From contig NZ_VJYI01000001.1 in assembly GCF_008065375.1 (NCBI RefSeq), positions 372,001-436,000 of the forward strand: DNA of 64,000 nt. Reading direction: 5' to 3'. Position numbers and translations under genes: made by a program. Below the pieces are notes generated by a model. It saw nothing but the letters and a program-made list of their open reading frames with translations, made no database searches and had not been told where the DNA came from. This DNA comes from Nonomuraea sp. SYSU D8015. Lineage in GTDB: Bacteria > Actinomycetota > Actinomycetes > Streptosporangiales > Streptosporangiaceae. Positions 17,518 to 25,158 of this stretch are shown here, one piece after another; positions within the stretch are counted from its first letter, which is position 1; every line of letters begins with the position of its first letter.

Positions 17518-18723
17518 TTACCGGTAGACCCGGGGGTCGGCCTGGAGGCCGCGGGTGAGGCGGATGGTGATGAACTCGTTGTCGTCAGGCTTGCCCGGCG
17601 TGCGGCCGCTGGAGAAGGGGAAGTTGTTGTCGTCCAGCACGCCCAGCGTGCGGTCGTCGAGGATGACGACGTCCTCGATCGTCTGGAACGGGAACCTGAA
17701 CGTCCCCGGGGCCCCGCCGAGACCGCGCGGGTCGGCGATGTCGAGCAGGTCGGCGACCAGGGTCTTGTCCAGCGCGCCGTCGCCGTCCCGGTCCCGCATG
17801 TCCGCCAGGTAGATGCGCTTGACCTTCGCGGCGTCGCCCTGAAGGTTGTCCCGCTCGATGATCAGGAACCGGTGGGCGTCGACCGCGATCGCGTCACCGA
17901 TGGCGTGGGAGGGCGAGTCCAGCCTGTACGTCCACCGCCGCCCGGTGTAGGCCCGCTCGCGCAGGTCGAACTCGTTCATCCGCAGCGTCCCCGCCGGGTC
18001 GCCCGCGACGGTGCCCTCCAGCAGCGGGTAGAGGCGGCGGCCGTCCACGGACCTGGCCATGCCCTCGAAGCCCTTGCTGCCGCCGAGGTTGGGCTGCGCG
18101 CCGTTCAGGTTGGGGTTCTCGGGCGCGCGGACTCCGGGCAGCTCGATCGGCGCCTCCATCAGCCGGCCCTTGCGGTCGAAGTGCAGCAGGAACGGGCCGA
18201 ACTCGTCGCCGATCCAGTACGTGCCGTCCACCGTGCGCACGATCGACTCGACGTCGAAGTCGGCGCCGGTGAGCGTGCGGTCCTGCCTGGTGAGCGGGAA
18301 CGGCACCAGCCCGCGCGGGTCGGTCAGGTTGAATCCGCCGAGCACCTCGACCGACTTGGCCTTGAAGTCCGGCTTGACCCGGTGCACCCGCAGCAGGAAG
18401 TCGGCGCTGTTGGCCTTGGCGCCGAAGCCGTTGTCGGACAGGACCTCGAAGGTGCCGTCGTGGCGGCGCACAATGCCGCTGAAGCCCTGTACGGGCTGGC
18501 CGGGGAAGGGCGGGGTGACCCCGTTGACGGGCGCGGTGCCCAAGGACGATCCCGACGGCTCGCTGCCGGGGACGAAGGTCTGCGCGGGCAGGGAGGCGAA
18601 CCCCGTCAGGGTGGCCTGCCCGAAGCCGGGCTGGGTGCCGTGACGTCCGGGGTCGGCGGCGGCGGGAGTGGCCAGGGACAGGGCCGTCGCGCCCGCGCAC
18701 ATCAGGATGGCGATGCGTTTCAT
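17518..18723 (-). CDS. Secreted esterase-like phytase-family protein
   Basis: The 401-residue protein starts with a signal peptide (MKRIAILMCAGATALSLATPAAA, cleavage near ADP). The rest fits the esterase-like activity of phytase (PF13449) beta-propeller: GFSGIVRRHDGTFEVLSDNGFG, TWIGDEFGPFLLHFDRKG-like, GFEGMARSVDGRRLYPLLEG, DAHRFLIIERDN, LGVLDDNNFPFS. It should act outside the cell on phosphate esters or similar substrates. The true substrate is unknown. The ATG at 18721-18723 is fixed by the signal peptide. Confidence 0.9.
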   Translation of the reverse strand: MKRIAILMCAGATALSLATPAAADPGRHGTQPGFGQATLTGFASLPAQTFVPGSEPSGSSLGTAPVNGVTPPFPGQPVQGFSGIVRRHDGTFEVLSDNGFGAKANSADFLLRVHRVKPDFKAKSVEVLGGFNLTDPRGLVPFPLTRQDRTLTGADFDVESIVRTVDGTYWIGDEFGPFLLHFDRKGRLMEAPIELPGVRAPENPNLNGAQPNLGGSKGFEGMARSVDGRRLYPLLEGTVAGDPAGTLRMNEFDLRERAYTGRRWTYRLDSPSHAIGDAIAVDAHRFLIIERDNLQGDAAKVKRIYLADMRDRDGDGALDKTLVADLLDIADPRGLGGAPGTFRFPFQTIEDVVILDDRTLGVLDDNNFPFSSGRTPGKPDDNEFITIRLTRGLQADPRVYR

Positions 18724-18972
18724 GGCGGGCACCCTAGGGCGGGCATGTGACCAAATCCCGAACGTACGGCAACGGACGGTGACCGCCAGATGTCGGCTGG
18801 CTGTGACCTGCCCTGACGTTCCGGCCGCATGCCCCTGAGTGGCCTGCCTCCGTGAACGGCCCGCCTCCGCGCGGATGCCACCGGCGGGAGAGGGCATGGC
18901 GAAGGGCCGCATCGAGGGCGGCGGAGGTCGAAGGGGCAGCAGGGGATTGCGTGGGATCGCGGCGAACTCGCC

Positions 18973-19057
18973 TGATCAGGCAGTTGTCCCGACCGGGTTC
19001 GCCAGAGCCTGGACATGGAGGGCCAGGCTCTGGTTCATCGGGACAACTGCTTGATCA
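18973..19057. repeat. Long imperfect inverted repeat downstream of whiB
   Basis: Arms 18973-19012 and 19023-19057 match over about 31 positions: TGATCA, GCAGTTGTCCCGA and CCAGAGCCTGG agree exactly. One substitution and an unequal inner bulge (CCGGGTTCG versus TTCA) break the symmetry. The loop is about 10 bases. It starts 29 bases after the whiB stop, so it may serve as its terminator. The length also fits a MITE-like or IS-end remnant. Confidence 0.75.
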
Positions 19058-19085
19058 CGCATGATGGTGACGCTGCCGGGTTGTG

Positions 19086-19397
19086 TCAGGCGGCGGAGAT
19101 GCCGGCGCTGGCCGCGCGGCGCATGCGACGGCGACGCTCGGAGGCGCGCTCGTCCTCGTTGAGACCGCCCCACGTGCCGTACTTCTCGGGCCGGGACAGC
19201 GCGTAGTCAAGGCACTCGGTGCGGACGGGGCACTGGGCGCAGATCGCCTTGGCCTTCCGCTCACGTACGTCACGCTCGGGCTGCCGCTCCCCATCGGGGC
19301 CGAAGAAGAGCACGAGGTCCTCACCCCGGCACGCGGCATCATCCTGCCAACCCCAGCTGGGGCGCGGGCGGGCGAGCTGCCGACGTACCTGAGACAT
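19086..19397 (-). CDS. WhiB-family iron-sulfur regulator
   Basis: The 103-residue Wbl protein has the four cluster cysteines C23, C53, C56 and C62 (AACRGED...AICAQCPVRTEC), the GTWGG turn and the basic C-terminal ERRRRMRR. Wbl proteins carry a 4Fe-4S cluster and act by binding region 4 of the principal sigma factor, often as redox or NO sensors. The ATG has GAAGGTGG upstream at good spacing. An inverted repeat follows the gene. The subgroup (WblA/E or WhiB2 type) cannot be fixed by eye. Confidence 0.93.
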   Translation of the reverse strand: MSQVRRQLARPRPSWGWQDDAACRGEDLVLFFGPDGERQPERDVRERKAKAICAQCPVRTECLDYALSRPEKYGTWGGLNEDERASERRRRMRRAASAGISAA

Positions 19398-19498
19398 GAG
19401 AAAACCACCTTCGTGAGAGGTATTTCGGTAATTGAGCCGCATTGGACGCTTATGGCGTCTCTGTGCCAACGCAATGTCGGGCCGTGTTTGTTCCCTGT

Positions 19499-20413
19499 TC
19501 AGGCGAGAGCGGGCGTGGCGTACCGCACAGGCGCGAGCCTGTCCAGCGAAACCAGCCGGTAGGTGGTGATCGTCTCGGCGCAAGCCGTACCACACGGCGC
19601 TTGGAACGCCGATGGCTCAACCACAACCTGGAACCGGACGTCGCCGCAGCGCACGATGGCTTCGGTGACGTCGCCGTCCGACCTGGAGGATTCCACGGCC
19701 ACCGCGCCGACGGAGCGCTCTCCCGTATGGGCTCGGGCGAAGTGCTCGACGGCCTGCAATGGCTCAGGGATGCCTGCGCGTCCCCGGTAACGGTCGAGGA
19801 TGACCTCGCCCGACCGGTACGCGTTAGCCGCTGCCAGTGCAGCAGCCTGAGACATGCTGCCGTAGAAAATTCCGTGTGGCAAGCACACGAGGTTGGCGGC
19901 GTACCGATCGCCGCCAACGTGTGACGTTTCCCACACTCTGTCCGGCAGAGATTCGGCCAGTGACCGAGCGAGGGGTAGTCCAATGCGGGCGCAGCACACA
20001 TTGCGCTTGGCGTGCGTGCAGACCAGAAATACCGGCTCGTCTTCAAGTATGCAGGACTCCGGGACCACTCCGGCCACGAACGCGTCCAGGTCAAGATCGT
20101 CAGGACCTGCGACGACGCCGCTCGCCAGCCAGGGACGCTCCCCGACGGCGTATGCCAATAGCACACGGATGCCCTGGTCCCGTGGGCGGGTTCGCTTGCC
20201 GGGGCGGCGGATCAGCTGGGGCCTGATACCGCGTTCGAGCGCGCGGCGGACGAGTTCGGAGATTTTTTCAGGAAGTTCGAAGCTTTCCAGGTGAGACGGC
20301 CACGTGCCGCTGTACTCGATGAGCAGCCAGAGCCGGGCTCCCACGGTGGCGCTGGCCAATGTGGGCACCTCCCCGGTGTGACACCCGGCCGGATGCTCGC
20401 AGCCCCTCGCCAA
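19499..20413 (-). CDS. Sucrase/ferredoxin-like (Suc_Fer) protein
   Basis: The protein has about 304 residues and a thioredoxin-like 2Fe-2S ferredoxin fold. It shows the Suc_Fer signature VCTHAKRNVCCARIG, then VWETSHVGGDRYAANLVCLPHG, and a C-terminal cysteine pair region (QAPCGTAC). The TTG at 20411-20413 is preferred because GAGGAGGAGAG sits just before it and MARGCEHPAGC begins like other family members. A longer frame to 20464 exists. An IdeR-type iron box about 210 bases upstream suggests iron regulation, consistent with an Fe-S protein. Electron-transfer partner unknown. Confidence 0.82.
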   Translation of the reverse strand: MARGCEHPAGCHTGEVPTLASATVGARLWLLIEYSGTWPSHLESFELPEKISELVRRALERGIRPQLIRRPGKRTRPRDQGIRVLLAYAVGERPWLASGVVAGPDDLDLDAFVAGVVPESCILEDEPVFLVCTHAKRNVCCARIGLPLARSLAESLPDRVWETSHVGGDRYAANLVCLPHGIFYGSMSQAAALAAANAYRSGEVILDRYRGRAGIPEPLQAVEHFARAHTGERSVGAVAVESSRSDGDVTEAIVRCGDVRFQVVVEPSAFQAPCGTACAETITTYRLVSLDRLAPVRYATPALA

Positions 20414-20475
20414 CGCCTCTCTCCTCCTCGTCTCCGCCGACAGGACGCACCGCACCCGCCGCACCCGGGCATGAC

Positions 20476-20587
20476 GGGGGCGACAGGTCGGCCCCCGGGC
20501 TCCGCCGGAGTGCGGCGCGGTAACGCATCCGCGCCCCGCCGCACTCCGGCATCGCGGGGAGGGCGGGTCAGCCCATCCCTCCCCGCG
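20476..20587. repeat. Three successive strong hairpins
   Basis: A: GGGGGC/GCCCCC at 20476-20496. B: arms 20504-20520 and 20529-20550, built on GCCGGAGTGCGGC. C: perfect CGCGGGGAGGG/CCCTCCCCGCG at 20553-20587. They lie between glpD and the Suc_Fer gene and may terminate glpD transcripts or form the 5' UTR of Suc_Fer. Confidence 0.65.
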
Positions 20588-20624
20588 GAACCCCAGCCGG
20601 AGCGCGGCGCGGCGCGGAAGTTAA

Positions 20625-20643
20625 TTAGGTAAGACTAGCCTAA
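20625..20643. promoter_or_regulatory. IdeR/DmdR-type iron box
   Basis: TTAGGTAAGACTAGCCTAA matches the 19-bp IdeR/DmdR1 consensus (TTAGGTTAGGCTAACCTAA) at 16 of 19 positions by eye and is nearly palindromic. It sits upstream of the minus-strand Suc_Fer gene, just beyond the end of glpD. Confidence 0.75.
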
Positions 20644-20656
20644 CGGATGCGGGGGA

Positions 20657-22153
20657 TCATGCGTGGCGGATTCGCTCCAATACCTCCCGTGTCACGGGCA
20701 GAGCGCGCTCCCTGTCCTCTCTGACCAGGCCGATCCTGGTCCGCCTGTCCAGCAGGTCGCCCTCGTCGAGCGCGCCCTCGTGCTGGGTCGACCAGATCAG
20801 CTCGCCCACGGTGATGCCGAGCCCGACCTCCTCCGGGTACGCCTTGACGAGCTCGTGCACGGCCGGCGCCTCGCTGCCGTACCGCTCGGCGAGGAGCGCC
20901 GGCACACCGGACGGCTGAGGCCCGGCGCCCACGAGCGGGATCTTGCGGGTGCGGCACCGGCCCGCCGGGAGGTTTCCGATCGACACCGCTCGATCCACAG
21001 CGTCCTCGGCCATGCGCCGATATGTCGTGAGCTTTCCGCCGATCACCGTGACGACGCCGCCGCCGGACAGCACCGCGTGCCTCCGCGACAGGTCCGCCGT
21101 CCGCCCGTCGGCCCGCAGAAGAGGCCTGAGGCCCGCGTAGGCGCCCGCAACCGCCTCTCTGGTCACCTGAGTCTCGACAACCCCGTTCAGCACCTCCAGG
21201 AGCGTTCTGACGTCCTCCTCGGGGGCTTCGGGGACGTCGGGCACCGGCCCCTCCAGCGGTTCGTCGGTGAGGCCGACGTACACGCGCCCGTCGCGCTGGG
21301 GGAGAACGAGCGCGAACCGGTTGCTCTCGCCCGGTATGGGCAGGTGCAGGCCGGCGATCAGCCCCGGCAGCGTCCCGGGCCGCAGCACGAGGTGGGTGCC
21401 GCGGGACGGGCGCACGTCGGCCTGGGGGTCCAGAGAGCGCGCCCACACGCCCGTCGCGTTGATCACCGTCCGGGCGCGGATGCCGAACTCCTCGCCCGTC
21501 AGCTCGTCGCGCACCGTAGCCCCCTCGTCCGAGAGCCGCAGCGCGCGGCAGCGGGTCAGCACCCGGGCGCCGTGCGCGGCGGCCGTCCTGGCGATCGCCA
21601 CCACCAGGCGCGCGTCGTCGAGCACCCGGCCGTCCCACGACAGCAGCGCGCCGCGCAGGCCGTCCGCGCGCACCACCGGCGCCAGCGTGTGCGCCCTGGC
21701 GGCACCGAGCCGCCTGGGGCCGGGCAGCAGGCGGCGCGGCGTGCGCGCGGCCGCCCGCAGCGCGTCGCCGATCCGGTAGCCGGTCATGATCAGCGCCGCC
21801 CGGCGGCGGGAGACGGCCGGGGTCAGCGGCAGCGCGAACGGGTGCGCCTTCACCAGGTGCGGAGCCGTCCTGCGGAGCAGGATCCCGCGCTCGACCGCGC
21901 TCTCGTACGCGACGTCCACCTGCCCCCTGGCCAGGTAGCGCAGCCCGCCGTGGATCAGCTTGGAGCTCCACCTCGACGTGCCGAACGCCAAGTCGTGCGC
22001 GTCGATCGCGGCCACGCTCAGCCCGCGCGAGGCGGCGTCGAGCGCGGCCCCCGCCCCGGTCGCGCCCAGCCCCACGACCAGCACGTCCACGCGTTCCTCT
22101 GCGACCTGCCGGAGTTCGCGGGCCCGTCTAGCGGCGTTGAGTGAGCTTCTCAT
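20657..22153 (-). CDS. glpD: Glycerol-3-phosphate dehydrogenase (FAD, quinone-linked)
   Basis: The flavoenzyme oxidises glycerol-3-phosphate to dihydroxyacetone phosphate at the membrane. About 498 residues. The FAD-binding Rossmann motif GLGATGAGAALDAASRG is at about 22-38. RWSSKLIHGGLRYLA, VINATGVWA and the C-terminal domain (AELIWSTQHEGALDEGDLLDRRTRIGL-like, here LIWSTQHEGALDEGDLLDRR) are typical of GlpD. The ATG at 22151-22153 is preferred over one ten codons upstream. Same order as mycobacterial glpD1: glpD, TetR, then a divergent alkyl-DHAP-synthase-like oxidase. Confidence 0.93.
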   Translation of the reverse strand: MRSSLNAARRARELRQVAEERVDVLVVGLGATGAGAALDAASRGLSVAAIDAHDLAFGTSRWSSKLIHGGLRYLARGQVDVAYESAVERGILLRRTAPHLVKAHPFALPLTPAVSRRRAALIMTGYRIGDALRAAARTPRRLLPGPRRLGAARAHTLAPVVRADGLRGALLSWDGRVLDDARLVVAIARTAAAHGARVLTRCRALRLSDEGATVRDELTGEEFGIRARTVINATGVWARSLDPQADVRPSRGTHLVLRPGTLPGLIAGLHLPIPGESNRFALVLPQRDGRVYVGLTDEPLEGPVPDVPEAPEEDVRTLLEVLNGVVETQVTREAVAGAYAGLRPLLRADGRTADLSRRHAVLSGGGVVTVIGGKLTTYRRMAEDAVDRAVSIGNLPAGRCRTRKIPLVGAGPQPSGVPALLAERYGSEAPAVHELVKAYPEEVGLGITVGELIWSTQHEGALDEGDLLDRRTRIGLVREDRERALPVTREVLERIRHA

Positions 22154-22227
22154 AGGAAACCTGCTCTCATTGTGCCGCCCCACTGTGGTGCGGGGCTGAG
22201 ACCGTAGCGGCGATCAGCGCGGATTTC

Positions 22228-22740
22228 CTATGAGCCAAGGTAGGCCTCCAGGAGGGTGGCGAGCTCGGCGTCGAGCTCGTCCAGCGTCACGGGGTCGAGC
22301 ATGGTGGGCGCCGACAGCAGGAACGACTGCGCCACCAGCAGCACGGCCCTGGCCTTGCGCGGGTCGCCGACGGTCCGCTCCAGCACCTCCAGCACGGCCT
22401 CGTGGGTGGCGCCCCGCCGGTCGAGCACGTACGGCATGAGCAGTTCGGGATCCGCTTCCACGATCTTCCGCCACAGCGGGTGCGCGCGCAGCCCCCGCAC
22501 CCCGGCGACGACGGCGCGCGCCGGGTCCGACATGTCCAGGCCGGCGACGACGCGCACCCACTCCCTGGTCATCAGGTCGGCGACCAGCGTGCGCACGTCG
22601 GGCCAGCGGCGGTAGAGCGTCATACGGGACACGCCGGCCCGGCGTGCCACGTCCGTGAGCGTCGTCCTGCGCACGCCGTAGGCCAGCACGCAGTCCCGTG
22701 CGGCATCCAGAACGCCGTCATTGTGACGAATCGACGTCAT
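22228..22740 (-). CDS. TetR-family regulator
   Basis: The 170-residue protein has an N-terminal HTH (DAARDCVLAYGVRRTTLTDVARRAGVSRMTLYRRWPDV) and a helical ligand domain. It lies between glpD and the divergent flavoprotein gene, with only 16 bp to the latter's start. It therefore probably controls both glycerol-3-phosphate oxidation and the ether-lipid-like step. Mycobacterial Rv2250c sits at the same place and has a very similar N-terminus, from memory. Confidence 0.92.
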   Translation of the reverse strand: MTSIRHNDGVLDAARDCVLAYGVRRTTLTDVARRAGVSRMTLYRRWPDVRTLVADLMTREWVRVVAGLDMSDPARAVVAGVRGLRAHPLWRKIVEADPELLMPYVLDRRGATHEAVLEVLERTVGDPRKARAVLLVAQSFLLSAPTMLDPVTLDELDAELATLLEAYLGS

Positions 22741-22748
22741 GTGTCACA
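22722..22748. promoter_or_regulatory. Candidate TetR operator in divergent gap
   Basis: TGTGAC and GTCACA face each other across 15 bases, spanning the TetR start codon and the short intergenic gap. A regulator bound here would block both divergent promoters. Confidence 0.35.
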
Positions 22749-22756
22749 GTGTAAGC

Positions 22757-24442
22757 GTGCCGAGAGAACCGATGTTGTGGTCGGGCTGGGGCGACCCCGC
22801 CCAGGCCCGCGAGCTGCCCGAGCACCTGCGGAAGCTGCTCCGCGACCTCCTGGGCGTCCGCGCCCCGCACGTCCCCGCTGCCACGCTGGAATCCGTGCGG
22901 CTGCCGCCGGTCGCCCTGCCCGCGCCGCTGCTGGAGGCGCTCGCGGCGATCGCCGGCGCCGAGCACGTCCGGACCGGGCACGAGGACAGGGTGCGGCACA
23001 CCCGCGGCAAGTCCACCCCCGACCTGCTGCGCCTGCGTGCGGGAGACGGCTCCGACGCCCCCGACGCGGTGGTGCTTCCCGGCTCGCACGAGGAGGTGGC
23101 CGCGCTCTTGGAGCTGTGCGCGCGGGAGCGGATCGCGGTCGTGCCCTTCGGCGGCGGCACCTCGGTGGTGGGCGGGCTCGCGGCCGGCCGGGCCGGCTTC
23201 GCCGGCGTGATCGCGCTCGACCTCGCCAGGCTCGACCGGCTGCGGTCCGTGGACGCCGAGTCGATGGTGGCCGAGTTCGAGCCGGGCGTGCGGGCTCCCG
23301 ACGCCGAGCGGCTGCTCGCCGCGCACGGCCTCACCCTGGGGCACTTCCCCCAGTCCTTCGAGTACGCCACGCTCGGCGGCTTCGCCGCGGCCCGCTCCAG
23401 CGGCCAGGCCTCCGCCGGGTACGGCCGCTTCGACGACATGGTCGTCGGCCTCACCGTGGCCACGCCTGCCGGCACCCTCGAGCTCGGCCGCGCCCCCAAG
23501 TCGGCGGCCGGGCCCGACCTGCGGCAGCTCGTGCTCGGCTCCGAGGGCGCCTTCGGCGTCATCACGTCGCTGCGGCTGCGCGTGCGCCGCGCCCCCGCCG
23601 AACGGGTCTACGAAGGGTGGCGGTTCGCGTCGTTCGCGGCGGGAACGGCTGCCATGCGGGCCCTCGCCCAGGAAGGGCCGCTGCCGACCGTGCTGCGGCT
23701 GTCGGACGAGACCGAGACGATGATCGGCCTGGCCAAGCCGGACGCGATCGGCTCGGGCGGCGGCTCGGGCTGCCTGCTGATCGCGGGCTACGAGGAACCG
23801 CCGGCGGAGGCGGGGGAGCCCGGTCGCCCGGCGGAACCGCCGGCGGAGGCGGGGGAGCCCGGTCGCCCGGCTGTGGGCTCGCCGGCGTCGGCCGCCGGGC
23901 GGCGAGGTGCGGTCGCCGCCGTGCTGGCGCGGATGGGCGGGGAATTCCTGGGGGAGGAGCCGGGGCGGGCGTGGGAGCGCGGGCGTTTCTCCGCGCCGTA
24001 CCTGCGCGACTCGCTCCTCGCGGCCGGCGCCACCGTCGAGACGCTGGAGACGGCCGGGTTCTGGGCCGGCCTGCCCCGGCTCTACGACGCGGTGCGGCTC
24101 GCCCTGGTCGGCGCCCTCGGCTCGCCGCTGGTGATGTGCCACGTCTCGCACGTGTACGAAACCGGCGCCTCGCTCTATTTCACCGTCGTGACCCCGCAGG
24201 AGGACGACCCGGTCGCGCAGTGGGAACGGGCCAAGGCTGCGGCGAACGCGGCCATCGTCGAGGCGGGCGGCACGATCAGCCACCACCACGGGGTGGGGCG
24301 CGACCACCGTGACGCGTACGCCGCCGAGGTCGGACCGCTCGGCGTGGCCGTCCTGCGGGCGGTCAAGTCGGCGCTCGACCCGGCCGGCATCCTCAACCCC
24401 GGCGCGCTGATCCCCCACGCCGACACGGTCTCGGACGGGTAG
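22757..24442 (+). CDS. FAD-binding oxidase, alkyl-DHAP synthase-like
   Basis: The 561-residue VAO-family flavoprotein has the PP-loop VVPFGGGTSVVGGLAAGRAGFAG, the second FAD stretch TLGGFAAARSSGQASAGYGRFDDMVVGL, and the C-terminal HHHGVGRD motif of alkyldihydroxyacetonephosphate synthases. In that family the product is an ether-lipid precursor, with fatty alcohol replacing the acyl chain of acyl-DHAP. Bacterial relatives may act on other substrates. The GTG at 22757 is preferred. An exact 39-bp tandem duplication inserts 13 residues twice (EPPAEAGEPGRPA) in a loop near residue 350. Confidence 0.85.
   Translation: MPREPMLWSGWGDPAQARELPEHLRKLLRDLLGVRAPHVPAATLESVRLPPVALPAPLLEALAAIAGAEHVRTGHEDRVRHTRGKSTPDLLRLRAGDGSDAPDAVVLPGSHEEVAALLELCARERIAVVPFGGGTSVVGGLAAGRAGFAGVIALDLARLDRLRSVDAESMVAEFEPGVRAPDAERLLAAHGLTLGHFPQSFEYATLGGFAAARSSGQASAGYGRFDDMVVGLTVATPAGTLELGRAPKSAAGPDLRQLVLGSEGAFGVITSLRLRVRRAPAERVYEGWRFASFAAGTAAMRALAQEGPLPTVLRLSDETETMIGLAKPDAIGSGGGSGCLLIAGYEEPPAEAGEPGRPAEPPAEAGEPGRPAVGSPASAAGRRGAVAAVLARMGGEFLGEEPGRAWERGRFSAPYLRDSLLAAGATVETLETAGFWAGLPRLYDAVRLALVGALGSPLVMCHVSHVYETGASLYFTVVTPQEDDPVAQWERAKAAANAAIVEAGGTISHHHGVGRDHRDAYAAEVGPLGVAVLRAVKSALDPAGILNPGALIPHADTVSDG
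23794..23870 (+). repeat. 39-bp in-frame tandem duplication
   Basis: Two exact copies (starting 23794 and 23833), encoding a Pro/Glu/Gly-rich 13-residue unit inside the flavoprotein. The period is a multiple of three, so the frame is kept. Confidence 0.85.
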
Positions 24443-24462
24443 CCGGTGCGGGCCGGAACGGG

Positions 24463-24879
24463 CTAGTCGTCCGGCTGCGGAGGGATGCCGTCGGCCTCGG
24501 CCAGCGTCGCGGCGGCCTCGCTGTAGCGGTGGAGGCCCTCCAGCGCGGCGGCCAGACAGTGCAGCGAGACGACCAGCGGGGCGCCGCCCACCGACCGGGT
24601 GAGCGCCACCGCCTCCAGGGCCAGCGGCAGCGCCTCCACGGCCCGGCCCCGCTTGAGCAGCAGCTTCGCCGCCGTGCGCAGGCAACGTGCCAGCAGCGCC
24701 GTGTGCTCGCCGGGGGACTCCCTGGCCAGGGCCCGGCTCCTCGCGACGGCCTCGCTCACGACTTTGAGCGCCGCGCGTCCCCACCGGGGGCGACTCTGCG
24801 CATATGCCAGCAGACCCTCGATGGCCTGCGCCTCTGAAGTGCCTTTCCTGGTCGCGTCGTCCGGGCCGTTCCGCGTCAT
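24463..24879 (-). CDS. Small TPR-like hypothetical protein
   Basis: The 138-residue protein is all helical with three TPR-like units (AVARSRALARESPGEHTALLARCLRTAAKLLLKRG, RAVEALPLALEAVALTRSVGG, HCLAAALEGLHRYSEAAATLAEAD). There is no catalytic motif. It could mediate protein contact. It converges on the flavoprotein gene, 20 bp apart, and stands alone. Confidence 0.75.
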   Translation of the reverse strand: MTRNGPDDATRKGTSEAQAIEGLLAYAQSRPRWGRAALKVVSEAVARSRALARESPGEHTALLARCLRTAAKLLLKRGRAVEALPLALEAVALTRSVGGAPLVVSLHCLAAALEGLHRYSEAAATLAEADGIPPQPDD

Positions 24880-25158
24880 CGGACCTTCTCCGTGGATATT
24901 CCGGCCTTCGGGCCGGACAGGAAACGGACTCCCGCAATGGCGGGACGGAGACGGGCGGTTCGCCGGCAGGCGGGACGCACCCGTCAGAGTGCGGACCGGT
25001 TTTCTCCCTTCGGGGTCGTGTAAATGTGCGCAACCGCAGGTCGGGATCGTTCCGCGACCGCCTGCGTCACGCGTCCCAACCGCTTGCTTGGGGGGTTGAG
25101 GTTACACCATGGCGAACATCGTGTGTTCTGTGCTGTACGGAGAGTTCAGGGTGCGCGA
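24880..25158. other. Divergent intergenic region with two hairpins
   Basis: It contains CCGGCC-TTCG-GGCCGG (24901-24916, UUCG tetraloop) and TCCCGC-AATG-GCGGGA (24930-24945). Both look like stable 5' UTR elements or terminators. No gene is supported here. Confidence 0.55.

Noticed and set aside
20464..20550. Upstream start of the Suc_Fer gene at 20464
   Set aside because: The TTG at 20411-20413 has a far better ribosome site and fits the family start.
22718..25033. Very long minus-strand frame opposite the alkyl-DHAP-synthase-like gene
   Set aside because: Composition is Arg/Gly/His/Pro-rich with no domain, antisense to a well-supported flavoprotein.
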